In this document: positions 1 through 8,704 of the stretch, one piece after another
Layout: each line of letters begins with the position of its first letter
Position numbering within the stretch: position 1 is the first letter of the stretch
Origin: Paraburkholderia sp. C35
GTDB taxonomy: Bacteria > Pseudomonadota > Gammaproteobacteria > Burkholderiales > Burkholderiaceae
DNA length: 64,000 nucleotides
NCBI RefSeq assembly: GCF_003121405.1
Contig: NZ_QBUY01000047.1
Coordinates: 1 to 64,000 of the forward strand
Direction: 5' to 3'
Position numbers and translations under genes: made by a program
Notes under the pieces: generated by a model
Database searches by the model: none
What the model saw: the letters and a program-made list of their open reading frames with translations, nothing else
Told to the model about the DNA's origin: nothing

Positions 1-22
1 GGTGTTAGCCCGCTTTCTTTTG

Positions 23-75
23 CCTACTTTTCTTTGCGGCGGCAAAGAAAAGTAGGTGCCGCCCCGCACAGGGGC
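23..75. repeat. Intergenic palindromic repeat (double hairpin)
   Basis: Two adjacent inverted repeats. The first has 15-base perfect arms at 23-37 and 42-56 (arm CCTACTTTTCTTTGC) around a 4-base loop. The second has 5-base arms at 61-65 and 71-75 (GCCCC/GGGGC). From memory this unit is common between genes in Paraburkholderia, but I could not search for it. It carries no gene. It may be a mobile-type intergenic repeat or a bidirectional transcription-stop hairpin. Confidence 0.7.
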
Positions 76-272
76 AACACTAGCAGACCACTAACAAAGA
101 GCGGACGCCACCGCAAAAAAAGCAAAAGCACAACAGCAACACACGAACAACAAACACGCAGAACCCAGCAAACCCAAACCTCTCTCACCGCGTTGTGCAG
201 CCACATCAAATCGCGCGACAATCACCCGCGACCAAAGAGATCCTGAATCCCACCAGTCCACGCAAAAAAAAC

Positions 273-641
273 ATGCAAACAGCACTGAACCGGATCCTGC
301 TATACGTGAAAGACATCGAGCGCACATGCGCGTTCTATCAACGCCATTTCGGCTTCACAGCCGTGCACGATACCGACGATCGCATCGTCGAACTCTTTCC
401 GCCGCACGGCGGTGCCATCCTGATGCTTCATCAAGCCGCAAAAGGCGTAAAGGCAGGGCAAGCCACCGTCAAACTGGTGTTCGATGTCGAGGACGTAGAG
501 GCATTCAAGGCGCACTGCAAAGCAGAAGGACTCACATTCGGCGAAACGCATCAAGCCAGCGGCTACAGCTTTGCAAACGCAAAAGACCCAGACGGCAATT
601 CCGTGTCGATATCGAGCCGAGGCTTTCGCGCCACTCGTTGA
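273..641 (+). CDS. VOC family protein (glyoxalase/bleomycin-resistance fold)
   Basis: A 122-residue protein with the single-domain vicinal oxygen chelate pattern. The N-terminal half reads ILLYVKDIERTCAFYQRHFG, typical of the first beta-alpha-beta unit. The C-terminal half ends with the usual F.DPDGN motif (AKDPDGNSVSI). Members bind a metal and act as lyases, dioxygenases or drug-binding proteins, and the exact role cannot be read from sequence. I chose the ATG at 273 because the conserved fold begins there; an in-frame upstream ATG at 195 would add 26 unconserved-looking residues. It converges with puuD and is not clearly part of the purine genes. Confidence 0.85.
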   Translation: MQTALNRILLYVKDIERTCAFYQRHFGFTAVHDTDDRIVELFPPHGGAILMLHQAAKGVKAGQATVKLVFDVEDVEAFKAHCKAEGLTFGETHQASGYSFANAKDPDGNSVSISSRGFRATR

Positions 642-697
642 GCATGCAACGAACCTGAATGCCATAATGCGATGACTTTGTAGCTGCGCCCCAGAAA

Positions 698-736
698 CAA
701 AAAAGGCGGACCGCGCGCTCACGCGCACAATCCGCC
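698..736 (-). terminator. Rho-independent terminator of puuD
   Basis: GGCGGA (705-710) pairs with TCCGCC (731-736), with a further GCGCG/CGCGC inner stem. On the minus strand the stem is followed by a run of T (A run at 698-704). It sits just beyond the puuD stop codon. Confidence 0.8.
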
Positions 737-781
737 AACCTCGAAGAAACGGGCTTGCGCCCGTCACCGACACCTCGATCG

Positions 782-1975
782 TTAATTCACTGCGCCGCCC
801 TGGAACCACGCAGCGATCTTCTGACGTTCCTCGTCAGTCATATGCGTGACGTTGCCGAGCGGCATCGCCTTCAGCGTCACAGCCTGCTGATAGATGCGCT
901 GTGCGTTGGTCGAAATCTCTGCGGGCGTATCGAGCAGCACACCAGCGGGTGCGCTGCCCATCATCGTCGGATGCGCGGAGTGGCATGCGACGCAACGCTG
1001 CTGCAGCACGGGCTGGATGTCGGCCGTTTTGATCACAGGCGCATTGGCCGCTTCCGCCACGGGCACGACGGGCTTCGGCATGGTCCAGAAGAGGGCGCCG
1101 AACATCAGCGCGATGCCAACCAGCGGCAGATACCACAGCACCTGGCCACGGTGACGCATCACGAAGAACTGACGGATCAGCGCGCCGGCCAGCATGATCA
1201 CGAGCAGCACCGCCCAGTTGTACGGATGCGTGTACGTCATCGCGTAGTGGTTCGACAGCATCGCGAACACCACGGGCAGCGTGAAGTACGTGTTGTGCAC
1301 CGAGCGCTGCTTGCCGCGCTTGCCGTAAATCGGGTTCGGCGTTTCGCCCTTGAGCATCGCGTCGACCATCTTGCGCTGACCCGGGATGATCACGAAGAAC
1401 ACGTTCGCCGACATGATCGTCGCGAGCATCGCGCCCATGATCAGATACGCCGCGCGGCCCGCGAAAATATGGCACGCGAGGAACGCAGCGACCAGTACAT
1501 AGATGCCGACGCAGATGCCGAGTACCTTGTCCTTGTTGCCGAGAATCCGGCACAGCGAGTCGTACACGATCCAGCCCGCGATGAGAAAGCCAAGCGCAGA
1601 AAAGATTGCGACCACAGGGCCCATGTCGAGCACGTTCTTGTCGATCAGATACGTGTTCGGCGCGAACAGATACAGAACCGTGAAGAGACCGAAGCCCGAC
1701 AGCCACGTCGTGTACGACGGCCACTTCGACCAGTGCAGATCGTCAGGCATTTCCGGCGGCGCGACGGTGTATTTCTGCATGTTGTAGAAGCCGCCGCCAT
1801 GCACGTGCCACAGCTCGCCGAACACGCCGCGCCGGCGCTGGTTCGGGTCCACAGGCGGCTTCAGGCTGTTGTCGAGCGCAACGAAGTAGAACGATTCGCC
1901 GATCCATGCAATCGCGGCGATGACGTGAAACCAGCGAATCGCGAGATTCAGCCAGTCGGTGATAAAGCCTTCCAT
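782..1975 (-). CDS. puuD: Urate hydroxylase PuuD, membrane protein with C-terminal cytochrome c domain
   Basis: A 397-residue protein matching the PuuD family (DUF989 membrane domain plus cytochrome c). The family oxidises urate to 5-hydroxyisourate in the inner membrane and passes electrons to a cytochrome rather than making peroxide. About eight hydrophobic segments fill residues 10-300. A haem c motif CVACH lies at 328-332, with a likely axial Met at 371 in LKAMPLGN. The ATG at 1975 is preceded by a purine-rich GGAGTGGAGGAG site; a longer in-frame start at 2032 lacks this. It lies downstream of uraH on the same strand, which fits the next step of the pathway. No uraD or allantoinase gene is seen here. 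Confidence 0.93.
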   Translation of the reverse strand: MEGFITDWLNLAIRWFHVIAAIAWIGESFYFVALDNSLKPPVDPNQRRRGVFGELWHVHGGGFYNMQKYTVAPPEMPDDLHWSKWPSYTTWLSGFGLFTVLYLFAPNTYLIDKNVLDMGPVVAIFSALGFLIAGWIVYDSLCRILGNKDKVLGICVGIYVLVAAFLACHIFAGRAAYLIMGAMLATIMSANVFFVIIPGQRKMVDAMLKGETPNPIYGKRGKQRSVHNTYFTLPVVFAMLSNHYAMTYTHPYNWAVLLVIMLAGALIRQFFVMRHRGQVLWYLPLVGIALMFGALFWTMPKPVVPVAEAANAPVIKTADIQPVLQQRCVACHSAHPTMMGSAPAGVLLDTPAEISTNAQRIYQQAVTLKAMPLGNVTHMTDEERQKIAAWFQGGAVN

Positions 1976-2202
1976 GAAACTCCTCCACTCCTGATTCGTT
2001 GTTCGCGCAGCATCTCGGGTGTTGCGCGGCATGCGGGGTTGTTGTGCCGGTGCATGTCCACTATCGGGTCAGTGCATGCGACGGCAGTTAGATGAAATCG
2101 GGTGCTGATTGACCGCGGGTTGCTCGCTTGCGCTTCGCATATGTCTCCATGTCATCTGCGAAAGGCAGGCATGCGCGATCGTGCCTGCGACGCCGACTTG
2201 CT

Positions 2203-2556
2203 TCAGCTGCCGCGATACGTGCTGTACGACCATGGCGACACCAGCAGCGGCACGTGATAGTGCGCACCGGCATCAGCCACGCCGAAACGCAGCACGACGC
2301 GGTCGACGAAGCGCGGCTCAGGTACTTTGGTGCCGATCGACGCAAAATAGTCGCCCGCATGGAACACCAGTTCATATTCGCCGGCGACGAGTGCGTCGCC
2401 TTCGAGCAGCGGCTCGTTGCAACGGCCGTCATGATTGGTGGTGGTGGTTTTGAGCGCGCGGCGGTTGTCGCCGGAGAGCGCAAAGAGTTCAACCTTGATA
2501 TCTGCGCCGGGACGGCCGTTGGCCGTGTCGAGCACGTGGGTAGTGAGCTTGCCCAT
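2203..2556 (-). CDS. uraH: 5-hydroxyisourate hydrolase (transthyretin-like)
   Basis: A 117-residue protein of the bacterial HIU hydrolase family, which opens 5-hydroxyisourate to OHCU in ureide formation. Family hallmarks are visible: THVLD near the N-terminus (His7), NHDGRCNEPL with Arg45, the HYH pair at 99-101, and the C-terminal YRGS tetrapeptide at 114-117 that separates true hydrolases from vertebrate transthyretin. No signal peptide is seen, so it should be cytoplasmic. It is 227 bases upstream of puuD and probably co-transcribed with it, supplying the enzyme that consumes the PuuD product. The length is normal for the family. Confidence 0.95.
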   Translation of the reverse strand: MGKLTTHVLDTANGRPGADIKVELFALSGDNRRALKTTTTNHDGRCNEPLLEGDALVAGEYELVFHAGDYFASIGTKVPEPRFVDRVVLRFGVADAGAHYHVPLLVSPWSYSTYRGS

Positions 2557-3150
2557 TCGCGATTGTCCTTGTGTAGATGCGAGGTTTCAGCGGCGGCCCG
2601 ATCCCTTACACGTTGCGGCGGATCGAGGCTCCACGTCAGTGGCTACATACCCGTCGGCGGATTGAAGCGAGCGCCGTGACATCCATTGTAGAAACATTGT
2701 TCACCTCCGCGAGGCAGCGATAGGAAAGATAATCGCTGCCGCATGACGCGCCCGCCATGCGACACGGGACAGGCAGTCCAATGCATGCGAGACGGGCGGC
2801 GCTGCACGGTTCCGATCCTACCGGCGCCAAAAATACCGACTATACGTACGGCGTGAACTTCGGTATCGCAGTGGCGCGAGTTGTCAGCGTAATTTTGTCG
2901 CCCGAAGGTTACGGTCATGCGCGGCGTGGCCGCGCATCCCGAAGACGGCGGATCACGCTGGGTAACCGGGCCAACTGCGTTCGAACGGACGCGGCGGCGC
3001 GGTTGGCGTGCCGGCGGCGTCGCGTTCGAACGACTTTTGCATTTGCCCGGAAAGCCGCGTGCTGCGGTGACGGCAGAACGATGCAGTCTGAGTGGCTGTA
3101 TCGTGCAGCGGCCTCATCGGCGGCACTATAGGGCAGCACTGGAGAAACGA
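2557..3150. promoter_or_regulatory. 594-base divergent intergenic region between uraH and the amidohydrolase
   Basis: No convincing gene is seen. The region must hold the promoters for uraH-puuD (leftward) and for the amidohydrolase (rightward). An A+T-richer patch around 2675-2735 (with TTGTAGAAACATTGTTC) stands out from the GC-rich surroundings and is a possible regulator site. The nearby LysR gene is a candidate regulator by position only. Confidence 0.4.
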
Positions 3151-4560
3151 ATGACGATGCAAAACAATGCAGCCGGCGCGAGCCGACCGGCCGGCCAGCG
3201 CGGCAGGACAATGCTGGTCAGGCATGCCGACGTGCTGGTTACGATGGACGGCGAGCGGCGCGAGTTGCGCGACGGCGGCCTGTATATCGAAGACAACCGG
3301 ATTGTCGCGGTCGGTCCTACGGCTGAACTGCCGGATACCGCCGACGAAATCCTCGACATGACCGGGCATCTTGTGATTCCCGGTCTCGTCAATACGCATC
3401 ACCACATGTATCAGAGCCTGACGCGCGCGATTCCCGCCGCACAGGATGCCGAGCTGTTCGGCTGGCTGACCAGCCTGTACAAGGTATGGGCGAACCTCAC
3501 GCCGGAAATGATCGAAGTGTCGACGCTGACGGCGATGGCCGAGCTGCTGCTGTCCGGCTGCACGACATCAAGCGATCACTTGTATATCTATCCGAACGGC
3601 AGCCGGCTCGATGACAGCATTGCCGCCGCCGGCCGGATCGGCATGCGCTTTCATGCGAGCCGGGGCAGCATGAGCGTCGGCCAGAAAGACGGCGGGCTGC
3701 CACCGGATTCCGTTGTCGAGAACGAAGCCGACATTCTGAAAGACACGCAGCGCCTGATCGAGACGTATCACGATGACGGGCGTTACGCGATGCTGCGCGT
3801 GGTGGTTGCACCGTGCTCGCCTTTTTCGGTCAGCCGCGACCTGATGCGTGAATCAGCTGCACTGGCGCGCGAGTATGGCGTATCGCTGCATACGCACCTC
3901 GCTGAAAACGTGAACGATATTGCATACAGCCGCGAGAAATTCGGCATGACGCCGGCCGAGTATGCCGAGGATCTCGGCTGGATCGGTCACGACGTATGGC
4001 ATGCGCACTGCGTGCAACTCGACGATGCGGGCATCCAGTTGTTCGCACGCACGGGAACGGGCGTCGCGCACTGTCCATGCTCGAACATGCGGCTCGCATC
4101 GGGGATCGCGCCCGTGAAGAAGATGCGGCTGGCAGGGGTGCCCGTTGGTCTGGGTGTCGACGGTTCAGCGTCGAACGACGGCGCGCAGATGGTCTCCGAA
4201 GTGCGTCAGGCACTGTTGCTGCAGCGGGTCGGCTTCGGCCCGGACGCGATGACCGCGCGTGAAGCGCTCGAGATTGCGACGCTCGGTGGAGCGAAGGTGT
4301 TGAACCGCGACGATATCGGCGCACTGGCGCCCGGCATGGCGGCCGACTTCGTGTCGTTCGATCTGCGTCAGCCGCTCTTTGCCGGCGCGCTGCACGATCC
4401 CGTCGCGGCGCTGGTGTTCTGCGCGCCGTCGCAGGTATCGACGAGTGTGATTGGCGGAAAGGTGGTGGTGAAGGATGGCGTGCTGACAACCGTCGATCTC
4501 GGTCCGGTGATCGAACGGCACAACCGCCTTGCACGGACACTGTACGAAAGTGCAGCCTGA
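3151..4560 (+). CDS. COG0402 amidohydrolase, probable 8-oxoguanine/guanine-type deaminase
   Basis: A 469-residue zinc-dependent amidohydrolase of the AtzB/TrzN/8-oxoguanine deaminase group, full length. Metal ligands are recognisable: H83/H85 in NTHHHMYQS, H247-H249 in HTHLAEN (with Glu252), the HAHC motif at 284-287, and Asp337 in GVDGSASND. The short N-terminal composite beta domain (LVRHADVLVTMDG) is also present. Family members hydrolytically deaminate purine or s-triazine rings. The purine genes on both sides favour an oxopurine substrate, but the sequence alone does not settle it. The ATG at 3151 follows a GGAGAAACGA site; upstream codons back to 2917 are open only by chance. Confidence 0.85.
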   Translation: MTMQNNAAGASRPAGQRGRTMLVRHADVLVTMDGERRELRDGGLYIEDNRIVAVGPTAELPDTADEILDMTGHLVIPGLVNTHHHMYQSLTRAIPAAQDAELFGWLTSLYKVWANLTPEMIEVSTLTAMAELLLSGCTTSSDHLYIYPNGSRLDDSIAAAGRIGMRFHASRGSMSVGQKDGGLPPDSVVENEADILKDTQRLIETYHDDGRYAMLRVVVAPCSPFSVSRDLMRESAALAREYGVSLHTHLAENVNDIAYSREKFGMTPAEYAEDLGWIGHDVWHAHCVQLDDAGIQLFARTGTGVAHCPCSNMRLASGIAPVKKMRLAGVPVGLGVDGSASNDGAQMVSEVRQALLLQRVGFGPDAMTAREALEIATLGGAKVLNRDDIGALAPGMAADFVSFDLRQPLFAGALHDPVAALVFCAPSQVSTSVIGGKVVVKDGVLTTVDLGPVIERHNRLARTLYESAA

Positions 4561-4580
4561 CCGGGTGGCATAAAAGCAAC

Positions 4581-4601
4581 GCGGCGGTTGGAAACCGCCG
4601 C
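4581..4601 (-). terminator. Hairpin between convergent genes
   Basis: GCGGCGGT (4581-4588) pairs with ACCGCCGC (4594-4601). Read leftward the stem runs into GTTGCTTTTATG, a short T-rich tail, so it best serves the LysR gene. On the plus strand it has no T run. Confidence 0.55.
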
Positions 4602-4653
4602 CTGCAAGATAGTGCCTTGGCTGCCGGGCGCGAAATGCGTATTGAAGTGCGTG

Positions 4654-5583
4654 TTACTTGTCGATGAGCGTCTTGGTCGCCTCGGCCACGAGGCTGCGCA
4701 GCCAGCGCACTTCATCCGAGTAGTGAACGCGCTCGTGCCACAGCTGGTAATACTGCATCGGCGGGAAGTCCAACGGTGCGGGCACGACGGTCAGCGGCAG
4801 GAACTTCGCGTAGTAGTCGGCGAAGAGGCGCGTGGTCGTGAAGATCAGATCGGACTTGATCAGCACATATGGCGCGAGGTTGAAGTAAGGCAGCGTGACG
4901 ACGACATGGCGCTTGAGGCGCTCGCGCGCGAGATGCACGTCGATTGCACCGCGCTGGCCGACGGAGTAAGGCGTCGGTGCGAGATGCGGGGCGTTCAGAT
5001 ACTGGTCGAGCGTGAGGCCACCGCGCTTTGCGAACGGATGCGTGTTGCTCATCAGGCACACGATCTGGTCGACGAACAGATTGGAGAGGTGCAGCTGCTC
5101 GGGCGGTTCCGGCCAGTTGCCGACCACGATGTCGAGCTTGCCGTCCTCGAGCGCCAACTCGTAGTCGAATGCAGGTCCGAGCGAGTGGAACTCGAGTGTC
5201 GCGTTCGGTGCAGCCTGACGGAAGCGTTCGACGACCGTCGGCACGAACAGCACGTTCAGGTAGTCCGGGCAGCCGATCCGGTAGCAGCGGATCGACGTCG
5301 CAGGGTCGAAGTTGTGTTGCTGAAATTTAATGCGTTCGATCTCGCGCAGTGCATTTTGCACGGGTTCGAGCAGGCGCAGTCCGTACTCGGTCGGCACCAT
5401 GCCGGACTTGCCGCGCACCAGCAGGGGGTCGCCCGTGATGTCGCGCAGCCGGCGCAGCGCGGCGCTGATTGCAGGTTGGGACTGGTTCAGTTTGACGGCG
5501 GCGCGCGTCACGCTGCGCTCCATCAACAGGGTGTGCAAGACGCGCAGTAGGTACGTGTCGATCGCCTCGCGTTGCTGACTCAT
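4654..5583 (-). CDS. LysR-family transcriptional regulator
   Basis: A 309-residue LysR protein. The N-terminal winged helix-turn-helix covers about residues 10-70 (RSVTRAAVKLNQSQPAISAA, then LRRLRDITGDPLLVRG). An effector-binding domain of the NodD-like subgroup follows (RIGCPDYLNVLF at about 103-114). It is transcribed away from the ABC importer genes and towards the amidohydrolase, with a 302-base divergent region. By position it probably controls the purine importer, the amidohydrolase, or both, with a purine or its breakdown product as likely ligand. That is inference. Confidence 0.9.
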   Translation of the reverse strand: MSQQREAIDTYLLRVLHTLLMERSVTRAAVKLNQSQPAISAALRRLRDITGDPLLVRGKSGMVPTEYGLRLLEPVQNALREIERIKFQQHNFDPATSIRCYRIGCPDYLNVLFVPTVVERFRQAAPNATLEFHSLGPAFDYELALEDGKLDIVVGNWPEPPEQLHLSNLFVDQIVCLMSNTHPFAKRGGLTLDQYLNAPHLAPTPYSVGQRGAIDVHLARERLKRHVVVTLPYFNLAPYVLIKSDLIFTTTRLFADYYAKFLPLTVVPAPLDFPPMQYYQLWHERVHYSDEVRWLRSLVAEATKTLIDK

Positions 5584-5885
5584 GACTTCTCCGAAATATA
5601 TGTTCTGGCTGATCGATCAGGCTTGGGGGTATATGCGTTTTAATATAGAGATAAAAAACCGTCAAGGGTGGGATACCCGCAAACCGCGTAGCGGCGCGGC
5701 GCTGCGAGAATTTTGGCGGCTCGACTGAGAGGGTCGATTTCGGTATTGTCGATCGGCTGCGGCAGCACGATGCGCGCATCCACGACCGGCATGCCGAACG
5801 GGATGCAACCTGAATCCAGCCGGATTCAGGCGGGGAGCGCGCGGCACGCCGCGTGCCGTCGGCCACACGGGTAATACGGAAGAAC
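5584..5885. promoter_or_regulatory. Divergent promoter region with two palindromes (LysR gene / ABC importer)
   Basis: Contains a perfect 12-base palindrome CTGATCGATCAG at 5609-5620, close to the LysR start codon. A second inverted repeat lies at 5809-5830 (9-base arms CCTGAATCC / GGATTCAGG, 4-base spacer), 56 bases before the importer start. An A+T-rich stretch at 5628-5662 with TTTTA/TAAAA half-sites fits a promoter or LysR contact. No gene is seen. Confidence 0.55.
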
Positions 5886-7499
5886 ATGAGCGACACATCC
5901 ACAGGCAGCCCGACGGGCAACACAGCACACGCAGACGGCGCAAACCGTAGCGGCGGCGCCACACCCCGCCTCGCGCTGACAGGTATCAGCAAGCAATATC
6001 CTGCAGTTCGTGCGAACGACGACGTCACGCTGATCGTCGCGCCCGGCGAAATTCATGCAGTGCTCGGCGAGAATGGCGCGGGCAAGAGCACGCTGATGAA
6101 GATCATCTACGGCGCCGTGCGGCCGGATGCAGGCGAAATCCGTTGGGAAGGCCAGCTCGTCGACATCGCGAATCCGGCGGCCGCGCGCAAGCTCGGCATC
6201 GGCATGGTGTTCCAGCACTTCTCGCTGTTCGAGACGCTGACCGTCGGGGAAAACATCGCGCTCGCACTCGACGAACCCTTCGATCTCAAGACACTCGGCA
6301 AGCGGATCCGCGAAGTATCGGCAGAATATGGCCTCGACATCGATCCGCAGCGCCACGTGCACAGCCTGACGGTGGGCGAGCGGCAACGCGTCGAAATCGT
6401 GCGTTGCCTGCTGCAGAACCCGCGTCTGCTGATCATGGACGAGCCGACCTCCGTGCTCACGCCGCAAGCCGTGCGCAAGCTGTTCACGACGCTGCGACGG
6501 CTCGCGGCAGAAGGCTGCAGCATCCTTTACATCAGCCACAAGCTCGACGAAATCCAGGAACTCTGCGACACGGCGACCGTGATGCGCGGCGGCAAGGTCA
6601 CGGGGCGCGTAACGCCGCGCGACGAAACACACGCATCGCTCGCACAACTGATGGTTGGGCACTCGTTGCCGGACTACGAGCGCCGTACGCACACGCCGGG
6701 CGATGTGCTACTCGATGTGAAAAATCTTTCATCTGCCAGCGACGACCCATTCGGCACGTCGCTCGATGACGTGTCGTTCAGCGTGCATGCAGGTGAAATA
6801 TTCGGCATCGCGGGCGTGTCCGGTAACGGTCAGGCTGAATTGCTCGCTGCACTTTCAGGCGAGCATAAAGGCCAGCGCGCCGATGCCGTGACGATCTGCG
6901 GCAAGTCGGCAGGCAGGCTCGGCGCCGCTGCACGCCGCCGGCTCGGGTTTGCATTCGTGCCCGAAGAGCGGCTCGGACGCGGCGCAGTGCCTGCGATGTC
7001 GCTCGCGGAAAACGCGCTGCTCACGGCGCATCGGCAGCAGATGGTGCGTTCGGGCTGGATCAATGCGGCTGCGATGCGCGCCTTCGCGAAGCGCTGCATC
7101 GAATCGTTCGCCGTGCGGTGCGGCGGCGAAGGCGCGCTCGCGCAGAGCCTGTCGGGCGGCAATCTGCAGAAGTTCATCGTAGGACGCGAGATCCTGCAGG
7201 CGCCGCAGGTGCTCGTCGTCGCGCAGCCCACCTGGGGCGTCGACGTCGGCGCGGCCGCATTCATCCGGCAGCAGTTGCTCGATCTGTCGGCGCGCGGCGT
7301 CGCGATTCTGGTGATCTCCGAAGAGCTCGAAGAACTGTTCGACATCTGCGACCGGATCGCCGTGATCGCTCGCGGCCGCATGTCGCCGACACGCAAGACG
7401 GGCGATACAAACGCGGAAGAGATCGGACGCTGGATGGCGGGGCTGTTCGGCGACCGCGAAGGTGCACCGCCGTCCGCGGGACAGCCGGCACATGCATGA
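5886..7499 (+). CDS. ABC transporter ATP-binding protein, nucleoside/purine (BMP-type) importer
   Basis: A 537-residue protein with two fused ABC ATPase domains, the arrangement of RbsA, YufO and NupO. The first domain has Walker A GENGAGKST at 61-69, an LTVGERQRVEI signature and Walker B LLIMDEPTSVL. The second has a degenerate Walker A, the signature LSGGNLQKFIVGRE, and VVAQPTWGVDVG in place of a standard Walker B, which is normal for this class. The ATG at 5886 follows GGAAGA; an upstream in-frame ATG at 5853 would remove the spacing to that site. It leads the operon with two permeases and a BMP binding protein and would power purine nucleoside or base uptake. Confidence 0.9.
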   Translation: MSDTSTGSPTGNTAHADGANRSGGATPRLALTGISKQYPAVRANDDVTLIVAPGEIHAVLGENGAGKSTLMKIIYGAVRPDAGEIRWEGQLVDIANPAAARKLGIGMVFQHFSLFETLTVGENIALALDEPFDLKTLGKRIREVSAEYGLDIDPQRHVHSLTVGERQRVEIVRCLLQNPRLLIMDEPTSVLTPQAVRKLFTTLRRLAAEGCSILYISHKLDEIQELCDTATVMRGGKVTGRVTPRDETHASLAQLMVGHSLPDYERRTHTPGDVLLDVKNLSSASDDPFGTSLDDVSFSVHAGEIFGIAGVSGNGQAELLAALSGEHKGQRADAVTICGKSAGRLGAAARRRLGFAFVPEERLGRGAVPAMSLAENALLTAHRQQMVRSGWINAAAMRAFAKRCIESFAVRCGGEGALAQSLSGGNLQKFIVGREILQAPQVLVVAQPTWGVDVGAAAFIRQQLLDLSARGVAILVISEELEELFDICDRIAVIARGRMSPTRKTGDTNAEEIGRWMAGLFGDREGAPPSAGQPAHA

Positions 7500-7578
7500 A
7501 CTGCAGTGCATGAATTGCAATGCATGAACTGAACGGCTTCCGAATACAACTGCAGAGACCACATCGACCACACGCACA

Positions 7579-8679
7579 ATGCTTCTTCCGTATCGACTCG
7601 AAGCCCGCACGACGCCATCACGAACGATGCAGCTTGCCGTGCCGCTGATCGCCGCGCTCCTCACGTTTGCGATCGGCTTCCTGATTTTCAGTCTCGTCGG
7701 GCGCGACCCGGCGCAAGCGATGTTCGCGTTCTTCATCGAGCCGCTGTCGAGCGTCAACGGCTGGGCTGAACTGCTGCTCAAGGCCTCGCCGTTATGCCTG
7801 CTCGGTCTGGGGCTCGCCATTGGTTATCGCGCGAACGTCTGGAACATCGGCGCGGAAGGGCAGATGCTGCTCGGCGGTATCGCGGCGAGCGGCGTCGCCA
7901 TCTATTTCGATCAGGCGACAGGCTGGTGGATCCTGCCGGCGATGATGATCGCGGGTGTCGTGGGCGGCATGGCGTGGGCGGCGATTCCTGCGCTGCTCAA
8001 GAGCCGCTTTAACACCAACGAGATTCTCACGAGCCTGATGCTCACGTACGTCGCGACGCAGTTGCTGATCTATCTCGTCAGTGGGCCGTGGCGCGATCCG
8101 CAGGGCATGAATTTTCCTCTGTCTGAAATGTTCTCAGGCGATGCGCTGTACCCAACGCTGTACGGCGACTGGCATTGGAAATTTCTGAAGGGCACGCGTC
8201 TGAACGCATCTATTTTCGTGACGATTGTCGCGATTCCGCTCGTCTGGATCTTTATGCGCAAAAGCTTCGCGGGCTTCCGGATGAACGTCGGCGGACTCGC
8301 ACCGCTGGCCGCGCGCTATGCCGGCTTCTCGGACAAGAAAACGATCTGGACATCGCTGCTGATCAGCGGCGGATTGGCGGGTCTTGCCGGCATGGGTGAG
8401 ATCGCCGGGCCGATCGGCCAGTTGCAGGCGACATGGTCGCCGGGTTACGGCTTCACGGCGATCATCGTCGTGTTCGTCGGACGCCTGCACCCTGTGGGCA
8501 TCGTGCTGGCCAGTCTGCTGATGGCCTTGCTGTACCTCGGCGGCGAAGCCGTGCAGACGTCGATGCAACTGCCGCAGGCGCTATCGGGTGTGTTTCAGGG
8601 GCTGCTGCTGTTCTGTCTGCTGGGCGCGGACCTGTTCGTCAACTATCGCGTGCGCCGTCGCGGCATCGCGGCATCGTAA
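7579..8679 (+). CDS. ABC transporter permease, NupP/YufP-like
   Basis: A 366-residue, highly hydrophobic integral membrane protein of the BPD_transp_2 (RbsC/YufP) family with about eight to ten membrane spans. The signature stretch LGLGLAIGYRANVWNIGAEGQMLLGG (about residues 75-100) is typical of nucleoside and purine importer permeases. It lies 79 bases after the ATPase gene and 25 bases before the second permease, with which it should form the channel heterodimer. The start could be 7579 or the ATG at 7627, since neither has a strong ribosome site. Confidence 0.88.
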   Translation: MLLPYRLEARTTPSRTMQLAVPLIAALLTFAIGFLIFSLVGRDPAQAMFAFFIEPLSSVNGWAELLLKASPLCLLGLGLAIGYRANVWNIGAEGQMLLGGIAASGVAIYFDQATGWWILPAMMIAGVVGGMAWAAIPALLKSRFNTNEILTSLMLTYVATQLLIYLVSGPWRDPQGMNFPLSEMFSGDALYPTLYGDWHWKFLKGTRLNASIFVTIVAIPLVWIFMRKSFAGFRMNVGGLAPLAARYAGFSDKKTIWTSLLISGGLAGLAGMGEIAGPIGQLQATWSPGYGFTAIIVVFVGRLHPVGIVLASLLMALLYLGGEAVQTSMQLPQALSGVFQGLLLFCLLGADLFVNYRVRRRGIAAS

Positions 8680-8704
8680 AAACGTCCGGACCCGATCAGA
8701 TCTT

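Noticed and set aside
755..2095. Long plus-strand ORF (446 codons) opposite puuD
   Set aside because: It is antisense to a clear, conserved gene and its product is Arg/His-rich, the usual artefact of codon bias in high-GC DNA.
2917..3150. Extended N-terminus of the amidohydrolase starting at 2917
   Set aside because: The residues are Arg/Ala-rich and unlike the family; ATG at 3151 has a good ribosome site and the family start.
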